64,000 bases of DNA from positions 1-64,000 of the forward strand of contig CAKPYQ010000006.1 of assembly GCA_934203105.1 (NCBI GenBank). Reading direction: 5' to 3'. A program made the position numbers and the translations under genes. The stretch comes from an uncultured Alphaproteobacteria bacterium. GTDB lineage: Bacteria; Pseudomonadota; Alphaproteobacteria; CAAHEQ01; UBA3637. The notes beneath the pieces are model-generated. The model was not told the origin of the DNA. It saw nothing but the letters and a program-made list of their open reading frames with translations, and ran no database searches. This document shows positions 24,979 through 34,510 of this stretch, one piece after another. Within the stretch, counting starts at the first letter, position 1, and each line of letters starts with the position of its first letter.

Positions 24979-25647
24979 ATGAAAAAAGATGTAATAGAAA
25001 AGTTGTTTACTTTGCTGTTGGAGCGCTTTCCCGAGCCCAAGTGTGAATTACAATTTGTGAATGAGTATACTTTGATGGTGTCGATTATTTTATCGGCTCA
25101 GGCGACAGATCGGGGCGTGAATAAAGCAACGGCTCCGCTTTATGAAAAAGTCAAAACCCCAAAGCAGATGTTGGAATTGGGCTTGGACGGGTTAAAGCAA
25201 TATATTAAAAGCATCAACTATTACAACAACAAAGCCAAAAATGTAATGGCGATGAGCAAAGAATTGATTGATCGCTTTGATGGTGTTTTCCCGCGCGATT
25301 TAGACGCATTGCAAACGTTGCCGGGAGTGGGGCGCAAAACGGCCAATGTCTTTTTGAATGTGGCATTTAATGCGCCGTTGATTGCGGTTGATACGCATGT
25401 TTTTCGGGTGTCTAATCGCTTGGAATTGGCGGTTGGTAAAACGCCTTTGGAAGTTGAAGAAAAATTAAAAAAAGTTGTACCGGAAATGTATAAGCCGGTG
25501 GCTCAACATTTATTGGTTTTGCTGGGGCGTTATATTTGCAAAGCCGCAAAACCCGATTGTGTAAATTGTCCGTTGACGGACTTATGTCCATGGTTTAAAC
25601 AAAATACGGGATTGAATGTGGCGGCATTAAAAAGGGCAAAAAAATGA
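24979..25647 (+). CDS. nth: Endonuclease III
   Basis: 222 residues; a bifunctional glycosylase/AP lyase for oxidised pyrimidines. The helix-hairpin-helix LPGVGRKTANVFLNVAF carries the catalytic Lys, and VDTHVFRVSNRL the catalytic Asp. The C-terminal cluster CKAAKPDCVNCPLTDLC has C-x6-C-x2-C-x5-C, which binds the 4Fe-4S centre. The stop overlaps the next start by 4 nt (ATGA). Confidence 0.97.
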   Translation: MKKDVIEKLFTLLLERFPEPKCELQFVNEYTLMVSIILSAQATDRGVNKATAPLYEKVKTPKQMLELGLDGLKQYIKSINYYNNKAKNVMAMSKELIDRFDGVFPRDLDALQTLPGVGRKTANVFLNVAFNAPLIAVDTHVFRVSNRLELAVGKTPLEVEEKLKKVVPEMYKPVAQHLLVLLGRYICKAAKPDCVNCPLTDLCPWFKQNTGLNVAALKRAKK

Positions 25648-27320
25648 AGTTTTTTTCGTTTCTTTCGGCTTGTTTTTTTATTTGTGGCTCTTGGGCGGCG
25701 TTGCCGGTATCGGCGCAAGAGACTTTGCCGTCTTTTGACGATGCGGTTATTGTTCGCGGTACAGAGCAAGTGACGGTAGAATCGGGCAAGCCGATTATTT
25801 TTATCGACTCTTTATCCGATGAAAAAGAACAAACCGCTTGGCAAGCAAATCAGGGACAAGTCCAAATTTCAACTTTTGGCGGACAAATATTAGAGGTGCC
25901 GTTTATCACGCACATTCCTCAATTTTCGATTTATGTGCAAGTTTTGTCGGATCGGTCGATCAGCGTGACCGAACGAATTTCTTTGATTCTGGACGCCGGA
26001 CAAAGTACGCCTTTTGTGCGTTCATACCCGCTTTCGTTTGAAGACAAAGAAGGCCGGACAAAAACGCGTCAAGTCGAATTTTTACACGCAACTTATAACA
26101 ATCGGCCTTATATGCCGAACGTTGTTCAAACGCCCGATTCGATGCAGGTGCGTTTTTTTGAAAATGAAGGCTTATACGCCGGCGTTCATTTGTTTGAAGT
26201 TTCCTATTTGATCCCAAATGCGGTGGAAGTTAACGGCAATACAACGCATTTGTTTGAACCGTTGCTTGGCACGTCTTTGCCGTATTTGGCCGAACGCGTG
26301 CGGATTTTTATTTCATATCCCAATCAAACAAAGCTGTCTTTTGCGTCGGCAGTTTTTGGCTCTAATAACCAAAAACAAGATGAAGCCGTCGATATTTATA
26401 TGGACGAAAATGCACGCTTGATTTATAAAATAAAAGGCTTGCTGCCGGCTATGCTGGACGTGCGTGTGGATATTTTGGGCAATGCAAACGGATTTGAAGC
26501 CGAAACACAAAACGAAGCGCAAACACAAAATATCATGACGCGTTTTGCGTGGCTCATTGTGGCTTTGATATGTGCTTTTGTAACGTTTATTTATTTTTCC
26601 TTTACGGCGTTGGATTTGCGCGACAAAGCAATTGACAGTAAGTTTTTGACCCGTGTGCGGGCAAAGTTGTTTTATGATGTCGGCCTGTTGCGTTGGCTTT
26701 TAAAACGTAAAACGGATTGGGTAACTTTATTTGTTTATGTGCTGCATTTGCTCCATCGCGGATTGGTTACCGTTCGCATCAATTCAACGGGGCAAATTGT
26801 TTTACTTGCGTGTCCGGACAAAAAAAAGAATCGCTGTGAAAAGAGAGTTTTACGCTTTTTATTCGGCCGTTTGGGTCGCGAGCTTAATTTAAACGATTTT
26901 GCTTGGAAGCGGACAAGAATAAAGCGTTTGCATCGTTTGGTTTTGAAAATTATGCGCTTTGAAATATTCTCTTTTACAAAACGTGAAGTTTTAATCGGTT
27001 TGTTGTTACCGTTGATCGGGTTGGCCGTATTGTTGCATTTAAAAACAGCTTGGCCGTTTATTTTAGGTGCGGGTGCTGTTATGGCTCTTGCATATTATTT
27101 CAGTGTGATCCATTTTATACACAAAGGTGAATTTGAAGCCCTTTTGGCCGGCTTAATGAAGGAATATAGCGCGCGTACTTTAAGTCAAGATAAACGACAA
27201 GAGGTTGACATTGCATTAGATTTAGAGCATACTAAGGAACAAATGTTGCCGATTATCCAAAACGGGCATCGGATATCAACAAAGGATTTTGAACAAATGT
27301 TTTTATCACAACTGCATTAA
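25644..27320 (+). CDS. DUF2207-like membrane protein with signal peptide
   Basis: 558 residues. A signal peptide (about 1-25, ending SAQ) leads to an extracytoplasmic beta-rich domain of ~260 residues (SVTERISLIL, FVRSYPLSFEDKEGR, GVHLFEVSYLI). A transmembrane helix follows near 298-318, then a basic cytoplasmic region, two hydrophobic segments near 450-490, and a soluble tail. This order resembles DUF2207 membrane proteins, whose role is unknown. It overlaps nth by 4 nt and is followed 17 nt later by the DUF4139 protein, so the envelope genes may be carried on the nth transcript. Confidence 0.75.
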   Translation: MKFFSFLSACFFICGSWAALPVSAQETLPSFDDAVIVRGTEQVTVESGKPIIFIDSLSDEKEQTAWQANQGQVQISTFGGQILEVPFITHIPQFSIYVQVLSDRSISVTERISLILDAGQSTPFVRSYPLSFEDKEGRTKTRQVEFLHATYNNRPYMPNVVQTPDSMQVRFFENEGLYAGVHLFEVSYLIPNAVEVNGNTTHLFEPLLGTSLPYLAERVRIFISYPNQTKLSFASAVFGSNNQKQDEAVDIYMDENARLIYKIKGLLPAMLDVRVDILGNANGFEAETQNEAQTQNIMTRFAWLIVALICAFVTFIYFSFTALDLRDKAIDSKFLTRVRAKLFYDVGLLRWLLKRKTDWVTLFVYVLHLLHRGLVTVRINSTGQIVLLACPDKKKNRCEKRVLRFLFGRLGRELNLNDFAWKRTRIKRLHRLVLKIMRFEIFSFTKREVLIGLLLPLIGLAVLLHLKTAWPFILGAGAVMALAYYFSVIHFIHKGEFEALLAGLMKEYSARTLSQDKRQEVDIALDLEHTKEQMLPIIQNGHRISTKDFEQMFLSQLH

Positions 27321-27337
27321 ATAAAAAAGGAGATAAA

Positions 27338-28747
27338 ATGAAAAAGAAAACTTTAATTTATACGGCGGCAGGGATGATTGCTTTTGCTTTGGCAGCACAA
27401 GCGGCAACGGAACAATCCGTGCCGGTTTCGCAACAACAAAAGTTGACAATGACGATTTATAATGCCGGCAGAGCTTTGGTCAACGACGTGCGTCAAGTTG
27501 ATTTTGAAAAAGGTCATAATCAACTTTCCTTTATCGATATTTCAAATATGGTTATGCCGTCGTCCGTTTTGTTTAAAGCCGACGGCGTGCGCGTGTTGGA
27601 ACAAAACTTTAATTTTGATTTGCTTTCATTGGATAATTTGATGGAAAAATCCATTGGAAAAACGGTTGATCTGGAATATATCAATCCGGCTACCGGCGCG
27701 GTTCAGTCGGACAAAGCCGAATTGTTGGCTTATGACGGCAATTACCCGATTTTAAAAATCAAAGATAAAATTGAAACAGCTTATCCGGGGCGCGTCATTT
27801 TTAATCAAGTACCGGAAAATTTATCCGCTCGTCCGACATTGGTGTTTGATGTTAATGCAGATAAAAAGGCCACTCAAAACGTTGAAGTTTCTTACCTAAC
27901 AAACGGGATTTCGTGGAGCGCTGATTATGTCGTTGAAATGGGCAAAGATAATGTATTGGACTTAAACGGTTTGGTAACGTTGACAAACAATACAACAGTT
28001 TCTTATAAAAACGCTCAATTGCAATTGGTTGCGGGCGATGTTAATATGGTATCCCCCGTGATGTACAAAACAAATCGTTCGCGGGCCGTGATGGAAATGG
28101 CAGTTGCCAGTTCTGCCGACAGTATGGATACGGAAGCCGTCAGCGGTTATTACCTTTACACATTGAACCGTCCGACCGACATTTTGTCAAACCAAACAAA
28201 GCAAGTTTCTTTGTTGTCGGGCAGCTCGATCAAAGCGCAAAAAACATATCAATATGATTCGCCTGTCAGCTATTATTCCGAATACGAATTTAAAAATGAA
28301 AAGCCGACGATGTATTTGACATTTGCAAATACTCAGGCAAACGGCTTGGGTGAAGCTTTGCCCAAAGGCACCATGCGCGTTTATGAAAAAGATTCAAAAG
28401 GCGGATTGATTTTTGTCGGCGAGGATATGATCACGCATACTGCAAAAGGGCAAGACATTCGCTTGCGTTTAGGTGAAGATTTTGATATTACGGCAACGGG
28501 TAAAAGAGCCGCTTTTAAAAAGTTGGATTCCAAAACATCGCAAGCCGAATTTGAAATTAAAATCAGCAATGCAAAATCGATACCGGTTGTTGTTCGGTAC
28601 AATCAAACATTGCCGAGCGGTTGGAAGATTTTATCCGAAAGCTTAAAAAGCCAAAAGCAAACATCAAACCAAATCTTTTGGAATGTGTCTGTGCCGGCTG
28701 AAAGCGACATCGTTTTAACATTTAAAGTTCAAGTGGATAACAGATAA
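27338..28747 (+). CDS. DUF4139-domain secreted protein
   Basis: 469 residues. A cleavable signal peptide ends near AAQA-A. YNAGRALVNDVRQVDF near the N-terminus and SYLTNGISWSADYVVEM in the middle are typical of DUF4139 (mucoidy-inhibitor-A-like) proteins, as are the beta-rich repeats and the C-terminal LPSGWKI. AAAAGGAG precedes the ATG. The function is not established for the family. TAATG overlap with the following gene. Confidence 0.82.
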   Translation: MKKKTLIYTAAGMIAFALAAQAATEQSVPVSQQQKLTMTIYNAGRALVNDVRQVDFEKGHNQLSFIDISNMVMPSSVLFKADGVRVLEQNFNFDLLSLDNLMEKSIGKTVDLEYINPATGAVQSDKAELLAYDGNYPILKIKDKIETAYPGRVIFNQVPENLSARPTLVFDVNADKKATQNVEVSYLTNGISWSADYVVEMGKDNVLDLNGLVTLTNNTTVSYKNAQLQLVAGDVNMVSPVMYKTNRSRAVMEMAVASSADSMDTEAVSGYYLYTLNRPTDILSNQTKQVSLLSGSSIKAQKTYQYDSPVSYYSEYEFKNEKPTMYLTFANTQANGLGEALPKGTMRVYEKDSKGGLIFVGEDMITHTAKGQDIRLRLGEDFDITATGKRAAFKKLDSKTSQAEFEIKISNAKSIPVVVRYNQTLPSGWKILSESLKSQKQTSNQIFWNVSVPAESDIVLTFKVQVDNR

Positions 28748-29817
28748 TGATCAAAAAAATTGCTTTATTTTTGGGCTTGATTTTTTGTGTAGGATTTTCG
28801 TTGGCAAAAGCCGATGTTGATTTGCCGGCTCAGCCAAAAGACTTTGATGATTTAAGTTTTGGTCAGTTGATGGAAATCATTAAAAATCCGTCCAAAAATG
28901 AGCAATTATTGGTTCAAGTTTTGTTTTCGATACCGCCGGAGCAGCACCAATATTTTATGCCGGCGGTCGCAAACTTATTCGGTATTTCCGAAAAAACACG
29001 GATGATGCCGGGGATTGTGGAATGGCGACGTAAATTGCCGACGCGGATAGCGCCTCAATTGCAAGACTTTGCAAAGGAACATTTGCGGTATTTAAATCCG
29101 GTTTTTTACCCTTATTTAATGCCGGAAATGTGGCCGGATCCTGTGGCACAAGAAAATAATCATCGAAAAGATGCAATCCCGCGCGTGTATCAAACGGGAT
29201 CTGCCGATGAAATGGAATATTTATTTCCCTCTTCGATTCATCAAGGGTCTTTGGCCGAGCAGGTTTTGTCCGATACAATGCCAAAGCCCGATAAAAAAAG
29301 TTCTGTGCCGGCTTTAAGTGCGGGCGACGTTGATGCGGTCGTTCATGTGATGGATAAGTTAAAAATGTTGGAATACGGTGAGCAAGGCCGTAATCGTCGC
29401 AATACCTTAATTGTGGATTATATCGATACGCCAAAGTTGATAGAAGCGCATGTAAATCCTTGTCAATCGTTGATTTCCCGATTGGATAAAATCGAGGCGG
29501 ACGAATGGTTTAAAATGCAGGTTGAAGCCGAAAATATGACGGTGGAAGAGTTTACGCAAAAATGCGATGCGACATTAAAGGCTTATCGTATGCGTCTTGC
29601 GGCTCCCGGTGTGGCCAGAGCGGTTTATATGCAGGCCGAAGATATGAAAGATTTGGCCAAAGACTCGTATCCGTATATGTTAAAATCGGCGATTGTGCGT
29701 ATGTTTGACACGACAAAAGAAAATGTGCAGGCCGTCAAAGGCAAAGAAGATGAGTTGCGCAAAACGTTCCAAGAAAAAAAGTTGTTTTTAGGAACACCTG
29801 TTTTGCTTGACTTTTAA
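28747..29817 (+). CDS. Uncharacterised secreted protein
   Basis: 356 residues with a signal peptide (about 1-22, ending AKA-D). The mature protein is helical, Pro- and Met-rich in the middle (NPVFYPYLMPEMWPDPVA), and has two Cys (NPCQSL and QKCDAT) that could pair. No family recognised. It begins on the last base of the DUF4139 stop and closes the nth cluster; the gcrA promoter overlaps its end. Confidence 0.8.
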   Translation: MIKKIALFLGLIFCVGFSLAKADVDLPAQPKDFDDLSFGQLMEIIKNPSKNEQLLVQVLFSIPPEQHQYFMPAVANLFGISEKTRMMPGIVEWRRKLPTRIAPQLQDFAKEHLRYLNPVFYPYLMPEMWPDPVAQENNHRKDAIPRVYQTGSADEMEYLFPSSIHQGSLAEQVLSDTMPKPDKKSSVPALSAGDVDAVVHVMDKLKMLEYGEQGRNRRNTLIVDYIDTPKLIEAHVNPCQSLISRLDKIEADEWFKMQVEAENMTVEEFTQKCDATLKAYRMRLAAPGVARAVYMQAEDMKDLAKDSYPYMLKSAIVRMFDTTKENVQAVKGKEDELRKTFQEKKLFLGTPVLLDF

Positions 29818-29834
29818 TATTTTTTGTGTATGAT
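29807..29834 (+). promoter_or_regulatory. Promoter for gcrA-polA
   Basis: TTGACT (29807-29812), 16 nt, TATGAT (29829-29834), 33 nt before the gcrA ATG. The -35 box lies inside the last codons of the preceding gene. No GANTC site is present between promoter and start, so direct CcrM-methylation control is not suggested here. Confidence 0.7.
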
Positions 29835-29867
29835 AAAAAGAATATCTAAAACAAATAGGAGTTAAAA

Positions 29868-30383
29868 ATGGGTTGGACGCCGGAATTGATCAAAGATTTG
29901 AAAAAGTTGTGGAACAAGGGTTTAACAACGGTTGAAATTGGTAATCGTTTGGGAATGAGCAAAAACGCGATTGTCGGAAAGGCTCATCGTTTGGGGTTGG
30001 AAGGTCGTCCGTCCCCGATCAAACGCGAAACTAAAAAAGAGCATACTGCTCCGCGAATGACGAAAAAGGCTGCGCCTGTGTCGCCAAAAGCAGCACCGGC
30101 TCCGGCTGATGTTCACGAAAGCAAAGACGATTTACCGGAAACGTCTTTTTTGCCTCCTGATACGATTTTTGAAGCCGAACCGATTCTTGAAAAGCCGATT
30201 TCATCAAAAAGAAAACACAAAGGCGTTTTGTTGGTTGATTTAAAGCCGAATTCTTGTCGTTGGCCGGAAGGCGATCCGAAAGATCCGAACTTCCGTTTCT
30301 GCGGTCAAGAATGCGCCGAAGGTAAAATATACTGCGAAGAACATTGTGCTGTCGCTTATTCGGGTGTTTTTAAAGCCAGATAA
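29868..30383 (+). CDS. gcrA: GcrA cell-cycle regulator
   Basis: 171 residues. The N-terminal helix-turn-helix (MGWTPELIKDLKKLWNKGLT, then SKNAIVGKAHRLGL) is the conserved GcrA DNA-binding domain, and the C-terminus (CRWPEGDPKDPNFRFCG, then CEEHCAVAYS) binds the sigma-70 domain 2. A basic Ala/Pro linker joins them. In Caulobacter GcrA works with GANTC methylation to time transcription. TAATG overlap with polA places it in one operon with the polymerase. Confidence 0.96.
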   Translation: MGWTPELIKDLKKLWNKGLTTVEIGNRLGMSKNAIVGKAHRLGLEGRPSPIKRETKKEHTAPRMTKKAAPVSPKAAPAPADVHESKDDLPETSFLPPDTIFEAEPILEKPISSKRKHKGVLLVDLKPNSCRWPEGDPKDPNFRFCGQECAEGKIYCEEHCAVAYSGVFKAR

Positions 30384-33229
30384 TGATGAATGACACCCCA
30401 AGCAAAAAGCGTTTATGTTTAATTGACGGGTCGGGATATATTTATCGCGCTTTTTATGCCTTGCCGCCGATGTCGCGGCCGACGGACGGAGTTCCTGTAA
30501 ATGCCGTTTTCGGGTTTACATCGATGTTAATGCAATTTATGGCGGACAACATTGATGATTGTATTGCGGTTGTTTTTGATGCAGCCAGACATAATTTTCG
30601 TAACGAAATTTATCCCGAATATAAAGCAAATCGTAAGGAAGTTCCGGAAGAGTTAGTTCCTCAATTTCCTTTGATTCGCGACGCCGTACGCGCTTTTGAT
30701 ATCGCCGATGTTGAACAAGAAGGCTTTGAAGCCGACGATTTAATTGCCTCTTATGCCCGTAAAGGCGTTGAAGAGGGCTTTCAGGTTGTTGTCGTTTCGG
30801 CGGATAAGGATTTGATGCAATTGATGGCGGGCGACAAAGTTTTGCTGTTCGATCCGATGAAAAAACGTTATGTGACGACGGACGATGTGATTAAAAAGTT
30901 TGGCGTTTTGCCCGATAAGGTGACTGAAGTTCAATCTTTAATGGGCGATCCGACGGATAATATTCCGGGCGTCAACGGGGTCGGGCCAAAGACGGCAGCC
31001 GAGCTGATTAACCAATTCGGATCGTTAGAGGGTATTTATCAGCATATCGAAGAAGTGACCGGCCGGCGCAAAGAATTATTGCAAAACGATAAAGATAATG
31101 CTTTTATTTCACAAAAGTTGGTGTGTTTAGATAAAAATGCGCCGTTACCCAAACCGATAAAAGAGTTTTGTTCGTATCAACCAAGCTTGCCCAAAATCCA
31201 AGAATTTTTGCAACAAATGGGCTTTAAAAGTTTAATGGCGCGTGCGCCGGCGTTTGTTGAAAAACGCTCAAAGGCTTTGCAGGCTTTATCGCCTTGCGTT
31301 CAAACTCAAATGAATATGGATTTTGAAACGCCGGTTGAAACGTCTGTCTTGCCTGTTAAAATCCCGCGTGATTATGAGTGTGTTCAAGATGAAGAACAGC
31401 TGTTAAAGTGGTGTCGTAAAATTGAAAAAGCCGGCTATGTGGCTTTGGATACCGAAACGGATTCTTTGGACAGCCAAAGTGCAGAAATTGCCGGAATTTC
31501 TTTATGTCTTGAAGCCGGCAAAGCGTGCTATATACCGATCAATCATTGTTCGCAATCGGCGCCCAAAAGCCAATGGGAAACTTTAAGTTTGTTTGACGAT
31601 GAAAAATCCGATGTCCCCAAGCAAATATCAAAAGAGTTTATCAAAAAACATTTAATTGATTTGCTTGCGCGTCCGGATATCATCAAAATCGGGCATAATA
31701 TCAAGTTTGATTTACAGGTCATTCACACGAATTTCGGCGTCGATTTGGCGGATCAGACTTTGCAAGATACGATTGTTATGGCGTACGATTTGGACGGAGT
31801 TGTACACGGCCGCAGTTTGGACGATTTAGCGGCAATATTCTTAAATGAAAAAATGATTCCGTATCAACAGGTTTGCGGCAGCCGTCGCGCTGCGATTTGG
31901 TTTAAGCAAGTGGATTTAAAATCGGCCACTGATTATGCGGCGGAAGATGCGGATATGACGTTGCGTTTGTATCGTTTATTTACCAAAAAGTTATCGCAAG
32001 ACGGTTTGGATCGGTTGTATCAAGACATCGATCGGCCTTTGATTTATGTATTGACAAAAATGGAAAATGCGGGCGTGTTGGTTGACAAAGCCGTTTTGCA
32101 ATCGTTAAGTTTGCAATTATTTCAAAAGATCGATGCGCTGGAAAAAGAAATTTATGCTTTGGCCGGCGTGCATTTTAATTTAAACTCTCCGCTTCAAATG
32201 GGCGAAGTTTTGTTTGATAAAATGGGCATCGAAGGCGGTCGCAGAAACACAAAAAGCAAAAATTGGATTACCGATTCCGATGTGTTGGAAGAAATTGCCG
32301 GAAACGGTGTTGAAATTGCTGCCAAGATATTGGAATATCGGCAATATATGAAGTTAAAATCGACCTATACAGACGCATTGGTAAAGCTGATTAACCCAAG
32401 AACGGGACGAGTTCACACGACTTTTTCGATGGTGATGACGGCGACGGGACGCTTATCGTCCAATAACCCGAACTTACAAAATATTCCTATTCGCTCCGAA
32501 ATGGGGCGTGAGATCAGAGCCGCTTTTGTGGCTTCCCCGAATCATGTGATTATGTCGGCGGATTACAGCCAAGTTGAGTTGCGCTTAATGGCCGATGTTG
32601 CAGACGTAAAACAGTTAAAGCAAGACTTTGCGAACGGGTTGGACATTCATGCTGCGACGGCGTCAAAAGTATTTAATGTTCCGATGGAAAATATGGATCC
32701 GATGATCCGACGCAATGCCAAAGCCATTAACTTTGGGATTATTTACGGTATATCGGCTTTTGGTTTGGCGCGTCAGTTGGGAATATCGCGAACCGAGGCA
32801 AAAGGTTATATTGATGCTTATTTTGAAAAATATCCAGAAATAAAAAAATATATGGACGAAACGGTGCAATTTGCTTCCGAAAAAGGCTATGTTTTGACAC
32901 CGTTCGGGCGCAAGTGCTATATCAGTGGTTTTGACAGTCAATCGACGCGTGGTTTTGCATCGCGGGCGGCGATTAACGCGCCGATCCAAGGCGGGGCTGC
33001 TGATATGATTAAAATGGCAATGGTCAAGTTGCAAAATGAATTACAAGCGCGACAGATGAAAACGAAAATGTTGTTGCAGGTTCACGATGAATTGGTCTTT
33101 GAAGTGCCACAAGACGAAATTGAACAAGCGCGTACTTTGATAAAAGATGTAATGGAAAATATAGTGCATTTATCCGTGCCTTTGGTGGTTGAAATCGGCA
33201 CGGGCAAGAATTGGAAAGAGGCTCATTGA
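30383..33229 (+). CDS. polA: DNA polymerase I
   Basis: 948 residues (or 947 from the adjacent second ATG). The 5'-nuclease domain (about 10-290) has EGFEADDLIA, VVSADKDLMQL and GVGPKTAAELI. The 3'-5' exonuclease domain retains DTETDSLDSQ, IGHNIKFDLQ and YAAEDADMTL, so proofreading looks intact. The polymerase domain has TATGRLSSNNPNLQNIPIR, SADYSQVELRLMADVA, RRNAKAINFGIIYG and LQVHDELVFEVP. The TGA overlaps the next ATG (TGATG). Confidence 0.98.
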   Translation: MMNDTPSKKRLCLIDGSGYIYRAFYALPPMSRPTDGVPVNAVFGFTSMLMQFMADNIDDCIAVVFDAARHNFRNEIYPEYKANRKEVPEELVPQFPLIRDAVRAFDIADVEQEGFEADDLIASYARKGVEEGFQVVVVSADKDLMQLMAGDKVLLFDPMKKRYVTTDDVIKKFGVLPDKVTEVQSLMGDPTDNIPGVNGVGPKTAAELINQFGSLEGIYQHIEEVTGRRKELLQNDKDNAFISQKLVCLDKNAPLPKPIKEFCSYQPSLPKIQEFLQQMGFKSLMARAPAFVEKRSKALQALSPCVQTQMNMDFETPVETSVLPVKIPRDYECVQDEEQLLKWCRKIEKAGYVALDTETDSLDSQSAEIAGISLCLEAGKACYIPINHCSQSAPKSQWETLSLFDDEKSDVPKQISKEFIKKHLIDLLARPDIIKIGHNIKFDLQVIHTNFGVDLADQTLQDTIVMAYDLDGVVHGRSLDDLAAIFLNEKMIPYQQVCGSRRAAIWFKQVDLKSATDYAAEDADMTLRLYRLFTKKLSQDGLDRLYQDIDRPLIYVLTKMENAGVLVDKAVLQSLSLQLFQKIDALEKEIYALAGVHFNLNSPLQMGEVLFDKMGIEGGRRNTKSKNWITDSDVLEEIAGNGVEIAAKILEYRQYMKLKSTYTDALVKLINPRTGRVHTTFSMVMTATGRLSSNNPNLQNIPIRSEMGREIRAAFVASPNHVIMSADYSQVELRLMADVADVKQLKQDFANGLDIHAATASKVFNVPMENMDPMIRRNAKAINFGIIYGISAFGLARQLGISRTEAKGYIDAYFEKYPEIKKYMDETVQFASEKGYVLTPFGRKCYISGFDSQSTRGFASRAAINAPIQGGAADMIKMAMVKLQNELQARQMKTKMLLQVHDELVFEVPQDEIEQARTLIKDVMENIVHLSVPLVVEIGTGKNWKEAH

Positions 33230-34488
33230 TGACAAAGAAACCAGAACTTTTATTGCCGGCCGGCACATTGGATCGGTTAAAAACGGCTTTTTTATATGGT
33301 GCAGACGTTGTGTATTGCGGTTTGCCGTCCGTATCGTTGCGTGCGAAAAGTGGCTTTACTTTCGGCGATTTAAAGGAAGGCATAGACTATGCGCATTCGA
33401 TTGGTAAAAAGATTTACTTGACGTTAAACCTGTTTACGCACAATCAAGATATGACGCGTTTGGAAGAAGCGGTAAAAATGTTGCGATTTTTAAAGCCGGA
33501 CGGCGTGATTGTGGCGGATCCGGGGGTGTTTGACTATGTCGGGCAGATTTGTCCCGATATGCCGCGCCACATTTCAACGCAAGCGAATGTATGTTCGTAT
33601 ATGACGGTCAATTATTGGAAAAAGCAAGGTGCTCGGTTATGTGTTTTGGGGCGTGAAGTGCCTTTAAAAGAAATGCGCGAAATTCGGCAAAAATGTCCGG
33701 ATATCGGATTAGAAGTTTTTATTCACGGCGCGATGTGCATCAGTTATTCGGGCCGTTGTTTGTTGTCAAATTTTTTGACGGGGCGTAGTGCGAATAAAGG
33801 CAATTGCGCGCATACTTGCCGTTGGAAGTATAAGTTTTATATTGAAGAGGAAAATCGTCCGGGTCAATTGATGCAAATGGACGAAGATGATCATGGTGCT
33901 TATGTGATGAATTCGCGTGATTTGTGCTTAATGCCGCGTTTGAATGAATTGTTGGACGTGGGGTTGGACAGCTTTAAAATCGAAGGGCGTAATAAATCCG
34001 AATATTATGTATCGGTGGCGGCACGCGCTTACCGTAAAGCAATTGATGATTGGGAAAAAGATCCGAAAAATTGGAAGCCGGACGCTTACATGCGTGAATT
34101 ATCAACGTTGCAAAACAGAGGCTATACGTTGGGCTTTTTCGATGGAAATGCCGGACCGGAAAGCTTAAATTATGATATATCGGCTAGCGGCGGACAATGG
34201 CGCTATGCCGGTCGTGTGATGGATAAAACGGCGGACAGCATTATTTTGGAAATCAAGCATAAAATTGTCAAAGGTGATGAATTGGAATTTTTATCTCCCG
34301 CTCAATTTGAACCGATCCGCATTCAAATGAACGAATTTTATGACGCCGAGAATGGCAAGCCTTTGGACGTTATTTCGACGGGGCATTTGGGGCAAGCTAT
34401 TCGCATACCGGTATCTGCTGATGTTTTGGAAAAATTGCCTGTATTATCCGTTGCGCGTAAGTTCATCGGGGACGGACAAAAAGGATAA
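33229..34488 (+). CDS. trhP: U32-family tRNA hydroxylation protein TrhP-like
   Basis: 419 residues. U32 family marks are LLLPAGTLDRLKTAFLYGAD near the start and the core HGAMCISYSGRC, with further Cys in GNCAHTC giving four likely iron-sulfur ligands. VMNSRDLCLMPRLNELLDVG and DSFKIEGRNKSEYYV follow. Among U32 proteins this arrangement best fits TrhP (YegQ), which makes 5-hydroxyuridine at tRNA position 34 from prephenate. YhbU-type paralogues are less similar in length and C-terminus. The ATG at 33229 shares a base with the polA stop. Confidence 0.88.
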   Translation: MTKKPELLLPAGTLDRLKTAFLYGADVVYCGLPSVSLRAKSGFTFGDLKEGIDYAHSIGKKIYLTLNLFTHNQDMTRLEEAVKMLRFLKPDGVIVADPGVFDYVGQICPDMPRHISTQANVCSYMTVNYWKKQGARLCVLGREVPLKEMREIRQKCPDIGLEVFIHGAMCISYSGRCLLSNFLTGRSANKGNCAHTCRWKYKFYIEEENRPGQLMQMDEDDHGAYVMNSRDLCLMPRLNELLDVGLDSFKIEGRNKSEYYVSVAARAYRKAIDDWEKDPKNWKPDAYMRELSTLQNRGYTLGFFDGNAGPESLNYDISASGGQWRYAGRVMDKTADSIILEIKHKIVKGDELEFLSPAQFEPIRIQMNEFYDAENGKPLDVISTGHLGQAIRIPVSADVLEKLPVLSVARKFIGDGQKG

Positions 34489-34510
34489 CATTACAAAAAA
34501 GAGGCGACAG

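Noticed and set aside
28955..29434. 159-residue antisense open frame
   Set aside because: It is the complement of the secreted protein at 28747-29817 and has no signal, motif or ribosome site.
34340..34510. 57-residue N-terminal extension of the membrane protein before the radical SAM gene
   Set aside because: It lies inside trhP in another frame; the ATG at 34511 has its own GAGG site and starts the plausible protein.
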